A stretch of DNA of 64,000 nt, taken from NCBI RefSeq assembly GCF_001983175.1, contig NZ_MNPW01000008.1, positions 62,001 to 126,000 of the forward strand, given 5' to 3'. Each line of letters starts with the position of its first letter. Position 1 is the first letter of the stretch. This document shows positions 42,297 through 51,592 of the stretch, one piece after another. Made by a program: the position numbers and the translations under genes. This stretch comes from Pseudomonas cedrina subsp. cedrina (lineage in GTDB: Bacteria; Pseudomonadota; Gammaproteobacteria; Pseudomonadales; Pseudomonadaceae). The notes under the pieces were generated by a model, which worked only from the letters and a program-made list of their open reading frames with translations, ran no database searches and was not told where the DNA came from.

Positions 42297-43613
42297 TTAA
42301 TAGGCGTAGCGCAGCAGCGCGTGCGATGTGCCGGCCAGTGCGATAAAGCCCAGCACCGCCACCAACGCCGGCAGCAGCAGCCACCAGGTTTTTTGCGGCA
42401 TGGCCGGCAATGGGCTTCGGTATTCGCTGATGCCCAGGCTGAACGCGCACACCGTCATGGCCAGCAGCGTGCCGGCGAGAATGTCGGTGGGCCAATGGGC
42501 GCCTAGGTAAACCCGCGACAGCGCGATGAATGCCGCAGGGATGCAGCCCAGCAGCATCCAGGTCAGGCGCAGCCGCGTGGGTTGGCCGCGCCCTGCCAGT
42601 ACCGCCAGGGCCAGGAAAAACGCGAACGCGCCGGACGCGTGGCCGCTGGGCATGCTGAAACTGGTCAAAGGGTCTGTCAGGATTTCCGGGCGGCCGCGCG
42701 CAAAAAACAGCTTGGTCCCGGTGTTGATCACCGCAGCCCCGGCCAGCGTCACGCCGACAAACAGCGCATGACGCCATTGCCGCGCCAGCAGTAGCAAGCC
42801 GGTGAAGAGGGCGCTGGCTACAAACATCTTCTTGAATTCGCCCAGTTGGGTGATGCGCACCATCACTTCGTCCAGCCAGGGGCTGCGGTGTTCCTGCACG
42901 AGGGCGCTCAGGCCGTGATCGAAGTTATCCAGCGAGTGGTAGCCGATAAACAGCGCGATCAACAGCACCAGGCTGGCGCAACCAATCCATAAGGTGGCGC
43001 GCCGATGGCCGCGCAGGCTGCTGTTCAGGCTCAGCCCGACCACCACCGCCAGGCACCCCGCGACCACCGCCGCCTCGGGCCAGAACCCATCGGGCAACGG
43101 CAGGCGGAACGCGGCGCCGGTCGCCCAGCCCGGTAACAGATACGCCACCGACCAGCCCGCCGCCGCCACGATGCTCACGATTGCGAAGCGTGGGAAGGGC
43201 ATGTCGCACATCCCGGCCACCATCGGCAGCATGGGCCGCAGCGGGCCGATGAAACGGCCTACCAGCAGGCTGGCGATGCCGTACTTGTGGAAGTAGGTTT
43301 CGGCGCCGCTCATCCATTCCGGGTGCTGGCGCAGACCCGGCAGGCGCCGGATGTTCTGATGGAAATTTCGGCCCAGGAAGTAGGAAACCCCATCACCCAA
43401 CAACCCGCCAAGGAAGCCCAGCAGCAAGGTTTCACTCAGCGACAGCGCGCCGCTGCCGGCGAGCGCCGCAATGGCGAACAACAATACCGTGCCCGGCACG
43501 ATCAGGCCGGCGATGGCCAGGCATTCCACGCAGGCAACGATGAATACCGCCACCGCCAGCCATTCGGGGTTCAGGCTCAACCAGCCGGTAATGCTATCGA
43601 GCCATTGGCCCAT
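42297..43613 (-). CDS. DedA-PAP2 fusion membrane protein
   Basis: A 438-residue inner-membrane protein. The N-terminal DedA domain (about 1-200) has VECLAIAGLIVPGTVLLFAI and GRFIGPLRPMLPMVAGMCDMP. The C-terminal PAP2 phosphatase domain (about 235-438) has the three catalytic motifs KLFFARGRP, SMPSGHASGAFAF and SRVYLGAHWPTDILAG. The combination suggests a lipid transporter joined to a lipid pyrophosphatase, for example for undecaprenyl pyrophosphate recycling. The start at 43613 is the first Met followed by membrane sequence. Confidence 0.92.
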   Translation of the reverse strand: MGQWLDSITGWLSLNPEWLAVAVFIVACVECLAIAGLIVPGTVLLFAIAALAGSGALSLSETLLLGFLGGLLGDGVSYFLGRNFHQNIRRLPGLRQHPEWMSGAETYFHKYGIASLLVGRFIGPLRPMLPMVAGMCDMPFPRFAIVSIVAAAGWSVAYLLPGWATGAAFRLPLPDGFWPEAAVVAGCLAVVVGLSLNSSLRGHRRATLWIGCASLVLLIALFIGYHSLDNFDHGLSALVQEHRSPWLDEVMVRITQLGEFKKMFVASALFTGLLLLARQWRHALFVGVTLAGAAVINTGTKLFFARGRPEILTDPLTSFSMPSGHASGAFAFFLALAVLAGRGQPTRLRLTWMLLGCIPAAFIALSRVYLGAHWPTDILAGTLLAMTVCAFSLGISEYRSPLPAMPQKTWWLLLPALVAVLGFIALAGTSHALLRYAY

Positions 43614-43704
43614 ACAATCCACTCCATCAATGCACAACATACTTGGAAACACTGGGGATCAACTGTGGGATCTGCTGTGCTGCAGGTCTCAATGTTCACT
43701 CAAT

Positions 43705-44388
43705 TCAAATCAAAAAATAGTCGCGGCCTTCGACCTGGCCCCTGCGCAACGGGTTCCGTGTGCAATAAGGCGCATAGCTTGCATCGACGAAGCGGTACAT
43801 CAGGTGTTCATCGCGACCGATTGGAATACCCAGGCGCGTCGTCTGGATGATCTGGGCCGGTGTCTGGCCCACATCCTCGACGTAGAGCAACTCCTGATCG
43901 AAGCGCTTGGCATCCCACATCGGCACCTTCAGCCCCAGGGCTTTGCACAACAGGGTCTGGCCGGCGCACAGCTTGTGCGACGGGCGCGGGCTGCCGTCGG
44001 GATTGGGGTTGTTCAACAACATTTGCGCCAGGCTGGCCGGGCCGGACAATGCGTCGACCCACGGATACGCCGATTTGATCAGCACGGCATTGCCGGGCCC
44101 GTGTGCGCTGAAGTTAAGGGAGTCGCCGCCGCGGGCGTAGTACATGTAGATGTGGCCGCCATCCAGAAACAAAGCCTTACGCTTTTCTGTGTAGCCCAAT
44201 GAAGAGTGACTGCCCTTTTCGGCCGCGTAATACGCCTCGGTTTCAATAATTCGCGCCGAAAGCCAAATTTCGCCGACACGATGGCGAATGACTTTTCCGA
44301 GCAATTGCTGGGCAAGCAATTGCGCGTCGCGGTCGAAGAAGCTGTCGGGCAGGGCGCTGGCGGGGAGTTGCGGCATTGAACTGGGCAT
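43705..44388 (-). CDS. 3-methyladenine DNA glycosylase (AAG/Mpg family)
   Basis: A 227-residue base-excision repair enzyme that removes alkylated purines. It contains LAQQLLGKVIRHRVG, IIETEAYYAAEKGSHSS (with the catalytic Glu), GGHIYMYYARGGDSLNF and SGPASLAQML followed by PSHKLCAGQTLLCKALGL. The start (MPSSMPQLP) is uncertain: the ribosome-binding site is weak, and MPQLPASAL, 12 bases downstream, is possible. It is divergent from proA. Confidence 0.9.
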   Translation of the reverse strand: MPSSMPQLPASALPDSFFDRDAQLLAQQLLGKVIRHRVGEIWLSARIIETEAYYAAEKGSHSSLGYTEKRKALFLDGGHIYMYYARGGDSLNFSAHGPGNAVLIKSAYPWVDALSGPASLAQMLLNNPNPDGSPRPSHKLCAGQTLLCKALGLKVPMWDAKRFDQELLYVEDVGQTPAQIIQTTRLGIPIGRDEHLMYRFVDASYAPYCTRNPLRRGQVEGRDYFLI

Positions 44389-44564
44389 GGCGGTCAGGGT
44401 AAATACGGCTAAATGTGACGGAATCATAACAAGTCCCGCCTTAATTACGGCTGAACACAAGGTTTTTACAGTTCATTTCGACCATCCGCCCCTCACCGCT
44501 GTCAGTCAGGCGGCGTCACAGCTATAATCTGCCGCTTTCCTCTTTGCCAAGACTTCCTGACCCA

Positions 44565-45830
44565 ATGACTGAGTCCGTTCTTGACTACATGACCCGCCTG
44601 GGTCGCGCTGCCCGTCAGGCCTCGCGGTTGATCGCCCGTGCGAGCACCGCGCAGAAGAACCGTGCCCTACTGGCCGCCGCCGATGCGCTGGATGCTTCGC
44701 GCGCAGCGCTCGCCGCCGCCAATGAGCTGGACCTGGCCAACGGCCGCGCCAATGGCCTGGAACCGGCCCTGCTGGACCGCCTGGCGCTGACCCCGGCACG
44801 TATCGACGACATGATCGAAGGCCTGCGTCAGGTGGCCAAGCTGCCTGACCCCATCGGTGAAATCCGCGATATGCGTTACCTGCCGTCCGGCATCCAGGTC
44901 GGCAAGATGCGCGTGCCCCTGGGCGTGATCGGCATCATTTACGAGTCGCGCCCCAACGTGACCATCGACGCCGCGAGCCTGTGCCTCAAGTCCGGCAACG
45001 CCACCATCCTGCGTGGCGGTTCCGAGGCCATCCAATCCAATCGAGCCATTGCTGCGTGTATCCAGCAAGGCCTGGCCGTGGCCGAACTGCCCGCTGAAGT
45101 GGTGCAGGTGGTGGAAACCACCGACCGCGCGGCCGTCGGCGCGCTGATCACCATGCCGGAATTCGTCGACGTGATCGTACCGCGCGGCGGCAAGAGCCTG
45201 ATCGAGCGCGTCAGTCGTGAGGCCAAGGTGCCGGTGATCAAGCACCTGGACGGCGTGTGCCACGTATTCATCGACGTCGCCGCCGACATCGACAAGGCGA
45301 TCCGCATCGCCGACAACTCCAAGACGCACCGCTACGCGCCCTGCAACACCATGGAAACCCTGCTGGTGCACGCCGGTATTGCCGAGCGCGTGCTGCCGCC
45401 GCTGGCCGCCATCTACCGCGACAAGGGCGTGGAGCTGCGCGGATGCGTGCGCACCCGAGCACTGTTGGGCGCGGACGTGATCGAGGCGACCGAGCTGGAC
45501 TGGTACACCGAATACACGGCACCGATCCTGTCGATCAAGATTGTCGACGACCTGGACGAGGCCATCGAACACATCAACACTTACGGCTCCAAGCACACCG
45601 ACGCCATTGTTTCCGAGCATTTCAGCGATGCGCGGCGTTTCCTCAACGAAGTGGATTCCGCTTCGGTGATGATCAATGCCTCGACGCGCTTTGCCGATGG
45701 CTTCGAGTACGGCCTGGGGGCGGAGATCGGTATCTCCACCGACAAGCTTCACGCCCGCGGCCCGGTTGGGCTGGAAGGCCTGACCAGCGAGAAGTACGTG
45801 GTGTTCGGCGACGGTCATGTGCGCACTTGA
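44565..45830 (+). CDS. proA: Gamma-glutamyl phosphate reductase
   Basis: ProA reduces glutamyl phosphate to the semialdehyde in proline synthesis. The 421-residue aldehyde-dehydrogenase-like protein has MRVPLGVIGIIYESRPNVT, SLCLKSGNATILRGGSEAI, VIVPRGGKSLIERVS and the catalytic Cys region THRYAPCNTMETLLVH. A TATAAT at 44523-44528 is a good -10 candidate. It heads the long cell-wall/lipoate cluster; nadD begins within its stop codon. Confidence 0.96.
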   Translation: MTESVLDYMTRLGRAARQASRLIARASTAQKNRALLAAADALDASRAALAAANELDLANGRANGLEPALLDRLALTPARIDDMIEGLRQVAKLPDPIGEIRDMRYLPSGIQVGKMRVPLGVIGIIYESRPNVTIDAASLCLKSGNATILRGGSEAIQSNRAIAACIQQGLAVAELPAEVVQVVETTDRAAVGALITMPEFVDVIVPRGGKSLIERVSREAKVPVIKHLDGVCHVFIDVAADIDKAIRIADNSKTHRYAPCNTMETLLVHAGIAERVLPPLAAIYRDKGVELRGCVRTRALLGADVIEATELDWYTEYTAPILSIKIVDDLDEAIEHINTYGSKHTDAIVSEHFSDARRFLNEVDSASVMINASTRFADGFEYGLGAEIGISTDKLHARGPVGLEGLTSEKYVVFGDGHVRT

Positions 45831-46474
45831 TGGCTAAACGCATCGGGTTGCTCGGCGGTACCTTCGACCCCGTGCACATCGGCCATCTGCGCAGTGCCCT
45901 GGAAGTGGCGGACGCGCTGGCCTTGGACGAGCTGCGCCTGATCCCCAATTTCCGGCCGCCGCATCGCGACACGCCGCAGGTGGCGCCGCAACAACGCCTG
46001 GAAATGGTGCGCCTGGCGGTTGAAGGCATTGCGCCGCTGGTGGTGGACGATCGCGAGCTCAAGCGCGACAAACCGTCCTACACTGTCGACACCCTGGAGC
46101 TGATGCGCGCCGAGTTGGGCGCCGATGACCAGTTGTTTCTGCTTTTGGGCTGGGACGCATTTTGCGGCCTGCCCTCTTGGCATCGCTGGGAGGAACTCCT
46201 CCAGCATTGCCACATCCTGGTTTTGCAACGCCCGGATGCCGACAGCGAACCGCCGGATGCCTTGCGCAACCTGCTGGCCGCGCGGTCGGTAAGTGACCCC
46301 TTGGCCCTGACCGGGCCGAACGGGAATATTGCATTCGTCTGGCAGACCCCGCTTGCGGTGTCCGCCACCCAGATCCGTCAACTGCTGGCCAGCGGGAAGT
46401 CGGTACGTTTCCTGGTGCCTGACGCGGTCCTGGCCTACATCGATGCGCACGGGCTTTACCGTGCGTCGAACTGA
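45830..46474 (+). CDS. nadD: Nicotinate-nucleotide adenylyltransferase
   Basis: NadD adenylates nicotinate mononucleotide on the way to NAD. The 214-residue nucleotidyltransferase has the motif GGTFDPVHIGHLRSA at the N-terminus, KRDKPSYTVDTLE, and VSATQIRQLLASGKSVRFLVPDAV in place of the ISST signature. The start overlaps the proA stop (TGATG). Confidence 0.96.
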   Translation: MAKRIGLLGGTFDPVHIGHLRSALEVADALALDELRLIPNFRPPHRDTPQVAPQQRLEMVRLAVEGIAPLVVDDRELKRDKPSYTVDTLELMRAELGADDQLFLLLGWDAFCGLPSWHRWEELLQHCHILVLQRPDADSEPPDALRNLLAARSVSDPLALTGPNGNIAFVWQTPLAVSATQIRQLLASGKSVRFLVPDAVLAYIDAHGLYRASN

Positions 46475-46543
46475 AAAGGCGCGCTTGAACCTACGCACAG
46501 TCGTAGCGCGAGCGCCCGAACATACGAGCAAAACAGGTTTTAT

Positions 46544-47038
46544 ATGACGAACAAAGACGTAAGCAAAGTTAAGCGCAAAGGCACGTTCAAAAGCGCCCCG
46601 CTGCCGGTTGAAGCCCACGTTGGTCCTGAACTGGCTGGCGAAGAGCTGGTAAAAGTCGCCGTGGCGGCCCTGGAAGACGTGAAAGCCCAGGACATCCAGG
46701 TGCTGGACGTGCGCGACAAGCAGAGCATCACCGACTACATGATCATCGCGACCGGTACCTCGAACCGCCAGATCGGCGCGATGCTCGACAAGGTGCGCGA
46801 AGCCGTCAAGGCCCAGGGCGTCAAGCCGCTGGGTGAAGAAGGCAAGGGCGACAGCGACTGGGTGCTGCTGGACATGGACGACGTGATCGTGCACATGATG
46901 ACCTCCAACGCTCGCCAGTTCTACGACCTGGAGCGCCTGTGGAAAGGCGCCGAACAGAGCCGTGCCGCCGATGGCAAGCACCACAGCCCGGAAGTGGGCC
47001 ACGCGCACTTCGACAAGCTCAACAAAGACCAGGAATAA
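46544..47038 (+). CDS. rsfS: Ribosome silencing factor RsfS
   Basis: RsfS binds protein L14 of the 50S subunit and blocks subunit joining in starvation. The core (about 35-150) contains VLDVRDKQSITDYMIIATGTSNRQIGAM, EGKGDSDWVLLDMDDVIVHMMT and FYDLERLWKGAE. At 164 residues it is longer than most, with a basic N-terminal tail (NKDVSKVKRKGTFKSAPLP) and a His-rich end. It is next to rlmH, as is conserved in bacteria. Confidence 0.95.
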   Translation: MTNKDVSKVKRKGTFKSAPLPVEAHVGPELAGEELVKVAVAALEDVKAQDIQVLDVRDKQSITDYMIIATGTSNRQIGAMLDKVREAVKAQGVKPLGEEGKGDSDWVLLDMDDVIVHMMTSNARQFYDLERLWKGAEQSRAADGKHHSPEVGHAHFDKLNKDQE

Positions 47039-47047
47039 GGAACGGCT

Positions 47048-47515
47048 GTGCGCCTGCGTCTGATTGCTGTCGGTTCACGCATGCCCAAGTGGGTGGAAGA
47101 AGGCTGGCACGAGTATGCCAAGCGTCTGCCCGCCGAGCTGTCGCTGGAACTGGTAGAGATACCGCTCAATACCCGGGGCAAGAATGCCGATGTGGCGCGC
47201 TTCATCCGTCAGGAAGGCGAAGCCATGCTGGCCAAGGTCGGCCCCAACGAGCGCATCGTTACCCTTGAAGTGCACGGCAAACCCTGGAGCACCGAGCAAC
47301 TGGCGGTGGAGCTGGATCGCTGGCGCCTGGACTCGCGTACCGTCAACTTCATGGTGGGCGGTCCCGAAGGGCTGGCGCCGGAAGTCTGTGCGCGGGCGGA
47401 CCAGCGTTGGTCGTTGTCTGCGCTGACGCTGCCGCATCCGTTGGTAAGAATCCTGATCGGTGAACAGCTGTATCGCGCCTGGACAGTTCTGTCCGGGCAC
47501 CCTTACCACAAATAA
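47048..47515 (+). CDS. rlmH: 23S rRNA pseudouridine-1915 N3-methyltransferase
   Basis: RlmH methylates a pseudouridine in helix 69 of 23S rRNA using SAM. The 155-residue SPOUT methyltransferase starts with GTG ([19 protein letters not shown]) and carries the trefoil-knot motifs [24 protein letters not shown] and [23 protein letters not shown]. It lies 9 bases after rsfS. Confidence 0.97.
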
Positions 47516-47530
47516 TCTGCGCCCCTGCCG

Positions 47531-49429
47531 ATGACCCAGCCGATCCGCATCAAGGACCACGAGAAAGACGCACGTCTGGTACGCGCTCGCGTGGTGTTTG
47601 GCGCCTTTATGGTGGTGGGTTTGATCGGTGTGCTGGTGGCGCGCCTGTATTTCCTGCAGGTCATCCAATACGACTATCACTCCACGCTGTCGGAAAACAA
47701 CCGGGTGCATGTGCAACCGATTCCGCCGACCCGTGGGCTGATATTCGACCGCAATGGCGTGGTGGTGGCCGATAACCGGCCCAGCTTCAGCCTGAGCATG
47801 ACCCGGGAACGTTCCGGCGACTGGCAGCAGGTGCTCGACGTGATCGTCGAGGTGCTGCAGCTGACGCCGGAAGACCGCGTGATCTTCGAAAAGCGCATGC
47901 GGCAGGGGCGCCGACCATTCGAGCCGGTGCCGATCCTGTTTGAGCTGACCGAAGAGCAGATCGCCCGGATCGCGGTGAACCAGTTCCGTTTGCCCGGTGT
48001 GGAAGTGGTGGCGCAGTTGGTGCGGCATTACCCGCAAGGGCCGCACTTTGCGCACTCGGTGGGCTACATGGGGCGGATCAACGAGAAAGAGCTGAAAACC
48101 CTCGACCCGGTCAATTACAGCGGCACCCACCATATCGGCAAGACCGGCATCGAGCGGTTCTACGAGCCGGAGCTGCACGGGCAGGTGGGTTACGAAGAAG
48201 TCGAGACCAACGCCCGTGGCCGTGTGCTGCGGGTGCTCAAGCGCACCGACCCGGTGCCGGGCAAGGACATCGTGCTGAGCCTGGACATCAAGTTGCAGGA
48301 AGCCGCCGAGATGGCCCTGGGCGGTCGTCGCGGCGCAGTGGTTGCACTGGACCCGAAAACCGGCGAAGTGCTGGCGATGGTCAGCCAGCCGAGCTTCGAC
48401 CCCAACCTGTTCGTGACGGGGATCAGCTTCAAGGCGTACGCCGAATTGCGCGATTCCATCGACCGGCCGTTGTTCAACCGCGTGCTGCGCGGCCTGTATC
48501 CGCCGGGGTCGACGATCAAGCCGGCGGTCGCGATTGCCGGGCTCGACGCCGGTGTGGTCACTGCCTCCAGCCGCGTGTACGACCCCGGTTACTACATGCT
48601 GCCCAACTACGATCACAAATACCGTAACTGGAACCGCACCGGTGACGGCTATGTCGACCTGGATACCGCCATCATGCGTTCCAACGACACCTATTTTTAT
48701 GACCTGGCCCACAAGCTGGGCATCGACCGCTTGTCTGCCTATATGGGCAAGTTCGGCCTGGGTCAGAAAGTCTCCCTGGACATGTTCGAAGAGTCCCCCG
48801 GCCTGATGCCGTCGCGGGAATGGAAGCGTGCGACCCGCCGGCAGGCCTGGTTCCCGGGCGAAACCCTGATCCTCGGCATCGGCCAGGGCTATATGCAGGC
48901 CACGCCGCTGCAGTTGGCCCAGGCCACGGCGCTGGTGGCCAACAAAGGTGTGTGGAACCGTCCGCACCTGGCCAGGACCATCGAAGGCGAGAAGCCGGTG
49001 GATGAGAACCCGATCCCGGACATCGTCTTGCGCGACCCGTCCGACTGGAACAAGGTCAATCACGGCATGCAGCAAGTGATGCACGGCGCCCGCGGTACCG
49101 CGCGCAAGGCGGCCATCGGCGCGCAGTACCGCATTGCCGGCAAGAGTGGTACGGCCCAGGTGGTCGCTATCAAGCAGGGCGAGAAATATGACCGCTCCAA
49201 GGTGCAGGAACGCCACCGCGACCACGCCTTGTTTGTGGGTTTCGCGCCGGCGGACGACCCCAAGATCGTGGTGGCGGTGATGGTCGAGAACGGCGAATCC
49301 GGCTCCGGCGTTGCGGCCCCTGTAGTGCGCCAGATCATGGACGCCTGGCTGTTGGCGAGCGACGGCCGGCTCAAGCCCGAATATGGCGGCCCCCCTACAA
49401 GCACCGAGGTTACGGCCAATGAAGAGTAA
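47531..49429 (+). CDS. mrdA: Penicillin-binding protein 2 (elongasome transpeptidase)
   Basis: PBP2 cross-links peptidoglycan during rod elongation with RodA. The 632-residue protein has one N-terminal membrane segment (VVFGAFMVVGLIGVLVARLYF), a dimerisation region starting LIFDRNGVVVADNRPSFSL, and transpeptidase motifs PPGSTIKPA (SxxK), SND in IMRSNDTYFYD, and KSGTAQ. It is anchored in the inner membrane with a periplasmic domain. It overlaps rodA by 11 bases. Confidence 0.97.
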   Translation: MTQPIRIKDHEKDARLVRARVVFGAFMVVGLIGVLVARLYFLQVIQYDYHSTLSENNRVHVQPIPPTRGLIFDRNGVVVADNRPSFSLSMTRERSGDWQQVLDVIVEVLQLTPEDRVIFEKRMRQGRRPFEPVPILFELTEEQIARIAVNQFRLPGVEVVAQLVRHYPQGPHFAHSVGYMGRINEKELKTLDPVNYSGTHHIGKTGIERFYEPELHGQVGYEEVETNARGRVLRVLKRTDPVPGKDIVLSLDIKLQEAAEMALGGRRGAVVALDPKTGEVLAMVSQPSFDPNLFVTGISFKAYAELRDSIDRPLFNRVLRGLYPPGSTIKPAVAIAGLDAGVVTASSRVYDPGYYMLPNYDHKYRNWNRTGDGYVDLDTAIMRSNDTYFYDLAHKLGIDRLSAYMGKFGLGQKVSLDMFEESPGLMPSREWKRATRRQAWFPGETLILGIGQGYMQATPLQLAQATALVANKGVWNRPHLARTIEGEKPVDENPIPDIVLRDPSDWNKVNHGMQQVMHGARGTARKAAIGAQYRIAGKSGTAQVVAIKQGEKYDRSKVQERHRDHALFVGFAPADDPKIVVAVMVENGESGSGVAAPVVRQIMDAWLLASDGRLKPEYGGPPTSTEVTANEE

Positions 49430-50564
49430 TTTTGACCGCATCCTTTCCAGTGAAGATGTGATGCGTCGCCGTGCAACGTTGCTGCAACGCATGCACATTG
49501 ATGGCCCGTTGTTGATCCTGCTGCTGACCCTGGCGGCCGGCAGCCTGTTCGTGCTGTATTCGGCCAGCGGCAAGAACTGGGACCTGCTGATAAAGCAGGC
49601 GTCGTCGTTCGGTCTGGGTCTGTTGTCGATGGTCGTCATCGCCCAGCTTGAACCACGCTTCATGGCGCGCTGGGTGCCGTTGGGTTATGTGGCCGGCGTG
49701 TTGCTGCTGGTGGTGGTGGACGTGATGGGCCACAACGCCATGGGCGCGACCCGCTGGATCAACATTCCTGGGGTAATTCGCTTCCAGCCGTCGGAATTCA
49801 TGAAGATCCTGATGCCGGCGACCATTGCCTGGTACCTGTCCAAGCGCACCTTGCCGCCGCAGCTCAAGCACGTGGGCATCAGCCTGATCCTGATCGGCGT
49901 GCCGTTCATCCTGATCGTGCGCCAGCCCGACCTGGGTACCTCGTTGCTGATCCTGGCGGGCGGTGCGTTCGTGCTGTTCATGGGCGGCTTGCGCTGGCGC
50001 TGGATCCTCAGCGTGCTGGCCGCCGCCGTGCCGGTGGCTGTGGCCATGTGGTTCTTCTTCATGCACGACTACCAGAAGCAGCGGATCCTGACCTTCCTCG
50101 ACCCGGAAAGCGACCCGCTCGGCACAGGCTGGAACATCATCCAGTCGAAGGCCGCGATCGGTTCCGGCGGCGTATTCGGCAAGGGGTGGTTGCTGGGTAC
50201 GCAGTCGCACCTGGACTTTTTGCCTGAGAGCCACACCGACTTCATCATCGCGGTGCTGGGCGAAGAGTTCGGCCTGGTGGGCATCTGCGCGTTGCTGCTG
50301 ATCTACCTGCTGTTGATTGGTCGCGGCCTGGTGATCACTGCGCAGGCGCAGACGTTATTCGGCAAACTGCTGGCCGGCGCGCTCACCATGACTTTTTTTG
50401 TTTATGTTTTCGTCAACATCGGTATGGTCAGTGGCCTGCTGCCGGTGGTGGGGGTGCCGTTGCCGTTCATTAGCTACGGCGGAACTTCGCTGGTGACGTT
50501 GATGTCAGCGTTTGGGGTTTTGATGTCGATTCATACGCATCGCAAATGGATCGCACAGGTTTGA
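49419..50564 (+). CDS. rodA: Rod shape-determining glycosyltransferase RodA
   Basis: RodA is the SEDS glycan polymerase that works with PBP2. The start MKSNFDRILSSEDVMRR is the first with a proper context; the gene begins inside mrdA. About ten membrane segments and the SEDS motifs NAMGATRWINIPGVIRFQPSEFMK, VRQPDLGTSLLIL, LGTQSHLDFLPESHTDFI and VPLPFISYGGTSL are present in its 381 residues. Confidence 0.97.
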   Translation: MKSNFDRILSSEDVMRRRATLLQRMHIDGPLLILLLTLAAGSLFVLYSASGKNWDLLIKQASSFGLGLLSMVVIAQLEPRFMARWVPLGYVAGVLLLVVVDVMGHNAMGATRWINIPGVIRFQPSEFMKILMPATIAWYLSKRTLPPQLKHVGISLILIGVPFILIVRQPDLGTSLLILAGGAFVLFMGGLRWRWILSVLAAAVPVAVAMWFFFMHDYQKQRILTFLDPESDPLGTGWNIIQSKAAIGSGGVFGKGWLLGTQSHLDFLPESHTDFIIAVLGEEFGLVGICALLLIYLLLIGRGLVITAQAQTLFGKLLAGALTMTFFVYVFVNIGMVSGLLPVVGVPLPFISYGGTSLVTLMSAFGVLMSIHTHRKWIAQV

Positions 50565-50575
50565 ATAAGGTGAAG

Positions 50576-51592
50576 ATGTCAATGCAAGTAATGCGCGGCT
50601 GGGCGACTCGGCACGCGTCCTGGATGGGCCTGATCGGGCTGCTGGGCGCAACGCAAGAGGCGCAGGCCGGTGACTATGATGGTTCACCCCAGGTCGCCGA
50701 GTTTGTCGGTGAAATGACCCGCGACTATGGGTTCGCCGGCGAACAGCTGATGGGCGTGTTCCGCGAAGCCCAGAAAAAGCAGGCGATCCTCGACGCCATC
50801 TCCCGCCCTGCCGAACGCGTGAAGCAGTGGAAGGAATACCGTCCGATGTTCCTGACCGATGCCCGCGTGGCCCGGGGTGTGGACTTCTGGCGCCAGCACG
50901 AGGCGGTACTGGCCCGCGCCGAGCAGGAATACGGCGTGCCGGCTCAGGTGATTGTTTCGATCATCGGCATCGAGACCTTCTACGGGCGCAACACCGGCAG
51001 TTACCGGGTGATCGACGCCTTGTCGACCCTGGGCTTCGATTACCCGCCGCGCGCCGACTTCTTTCGCAAGGAACTGCGCGAATTCCTGTTGCTGGCGCGC
51101 GAAGAGCAGGTCGATCCGCTGACGCTCAAAGGTTCCTACGCCGGTGCGATGGGCCTGCCGCAGTTCATGCCGAGCAGCTTTCGCGCCTATGCGGTGGATT
51201 TCGACGGTGACGGCCATATCAATATCTGGAGCAACCCCGACGACGCCATTGGCAGCGTGGCCAGCTACTTCAAGCGCCACGGCTGGATGGCCTGCGAGCC
51301 GGTGGTGGCCCGCGCAGAGGTCGCTGGCGATCGTGCCGACGAGGGCCTGACCCAGGGCATCGAGCCGGCGAAGACGGTCGGGGAGTTGCGGGCGCTGGGC
51401 TGGTCGAGTCAGAATGCGCTGCCTGACGATATGCCAGTGACGGCGTTCCGCCTTGAAGGCGAAAATGGCCCGGAATACTGGATGGGCCTGAAGAATTTCT
51501 ACGCAATCACGCGTTATAACCGCAGTGTGATGTACGCCATGGCCGTGCATCAACTGTCAGACATGCTGGTCCAAGCACGGGGCAACAAGTAA
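50576..51592 (+). CDS. mltB: Membrane-bound lytic murein transglycosylase B
   Basis: MltB cleaves glycan strands between MurNAc and GlcNAc. The catalytic Glu lies in SIIGIETFYGRNTGSYRV, and GSYAGAMGLPQFMPSSFRAYAVDFDG is the family signature. The start at 50576 (MSMQVMRGWATR) gives a signal-like N-terminus ending near QEAQA and is preceded by AAGG; an upstream in-frame ATG lies within rodA. A lipobox is not obvious, so the protein may be soluble periplasmic (SltB1 type, 338 aa). Confidence 0.9.
   Translation: MSMQVMRGWATRHASWMGLIGLLGATQEAQAGDYDGSPQVAEFVGEMTRDYGFAGEQLMGVFREAQKKQAILDAISRPAERVKQWKEYRPMFLTDARVARGVDFWRQHEAVLARAEQEYGVPAQVIVSIIGIETFYGRNTGSYRVIDALSTLGFDYPPRADFFRKELREFLLLAREEQVDPLTLKGSYAGAMGLPQFMPSSFRAYAVDFDGDGHINIWSNPDDAIGSVASYFKRHGWMACEPVVARAEVAGDRADEGLTQGIEPAKTVGELRALGWSSQNALPDDMPVTAFRLEGENGPEYWMGLKNFYAITRYNRSVMYAMAVHQLSDMLVQARGNK

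Noticed and set aside
47075..49663. Very long open frame (about 860 codons) on the minus strand opposite mrdA
   Set aside because: It is the antisense shadow of a high-GC gene, low in complexity, rich in His, Arg and Gln, with no family resemblance; mrdA and rlmH on the plus strand are certain.
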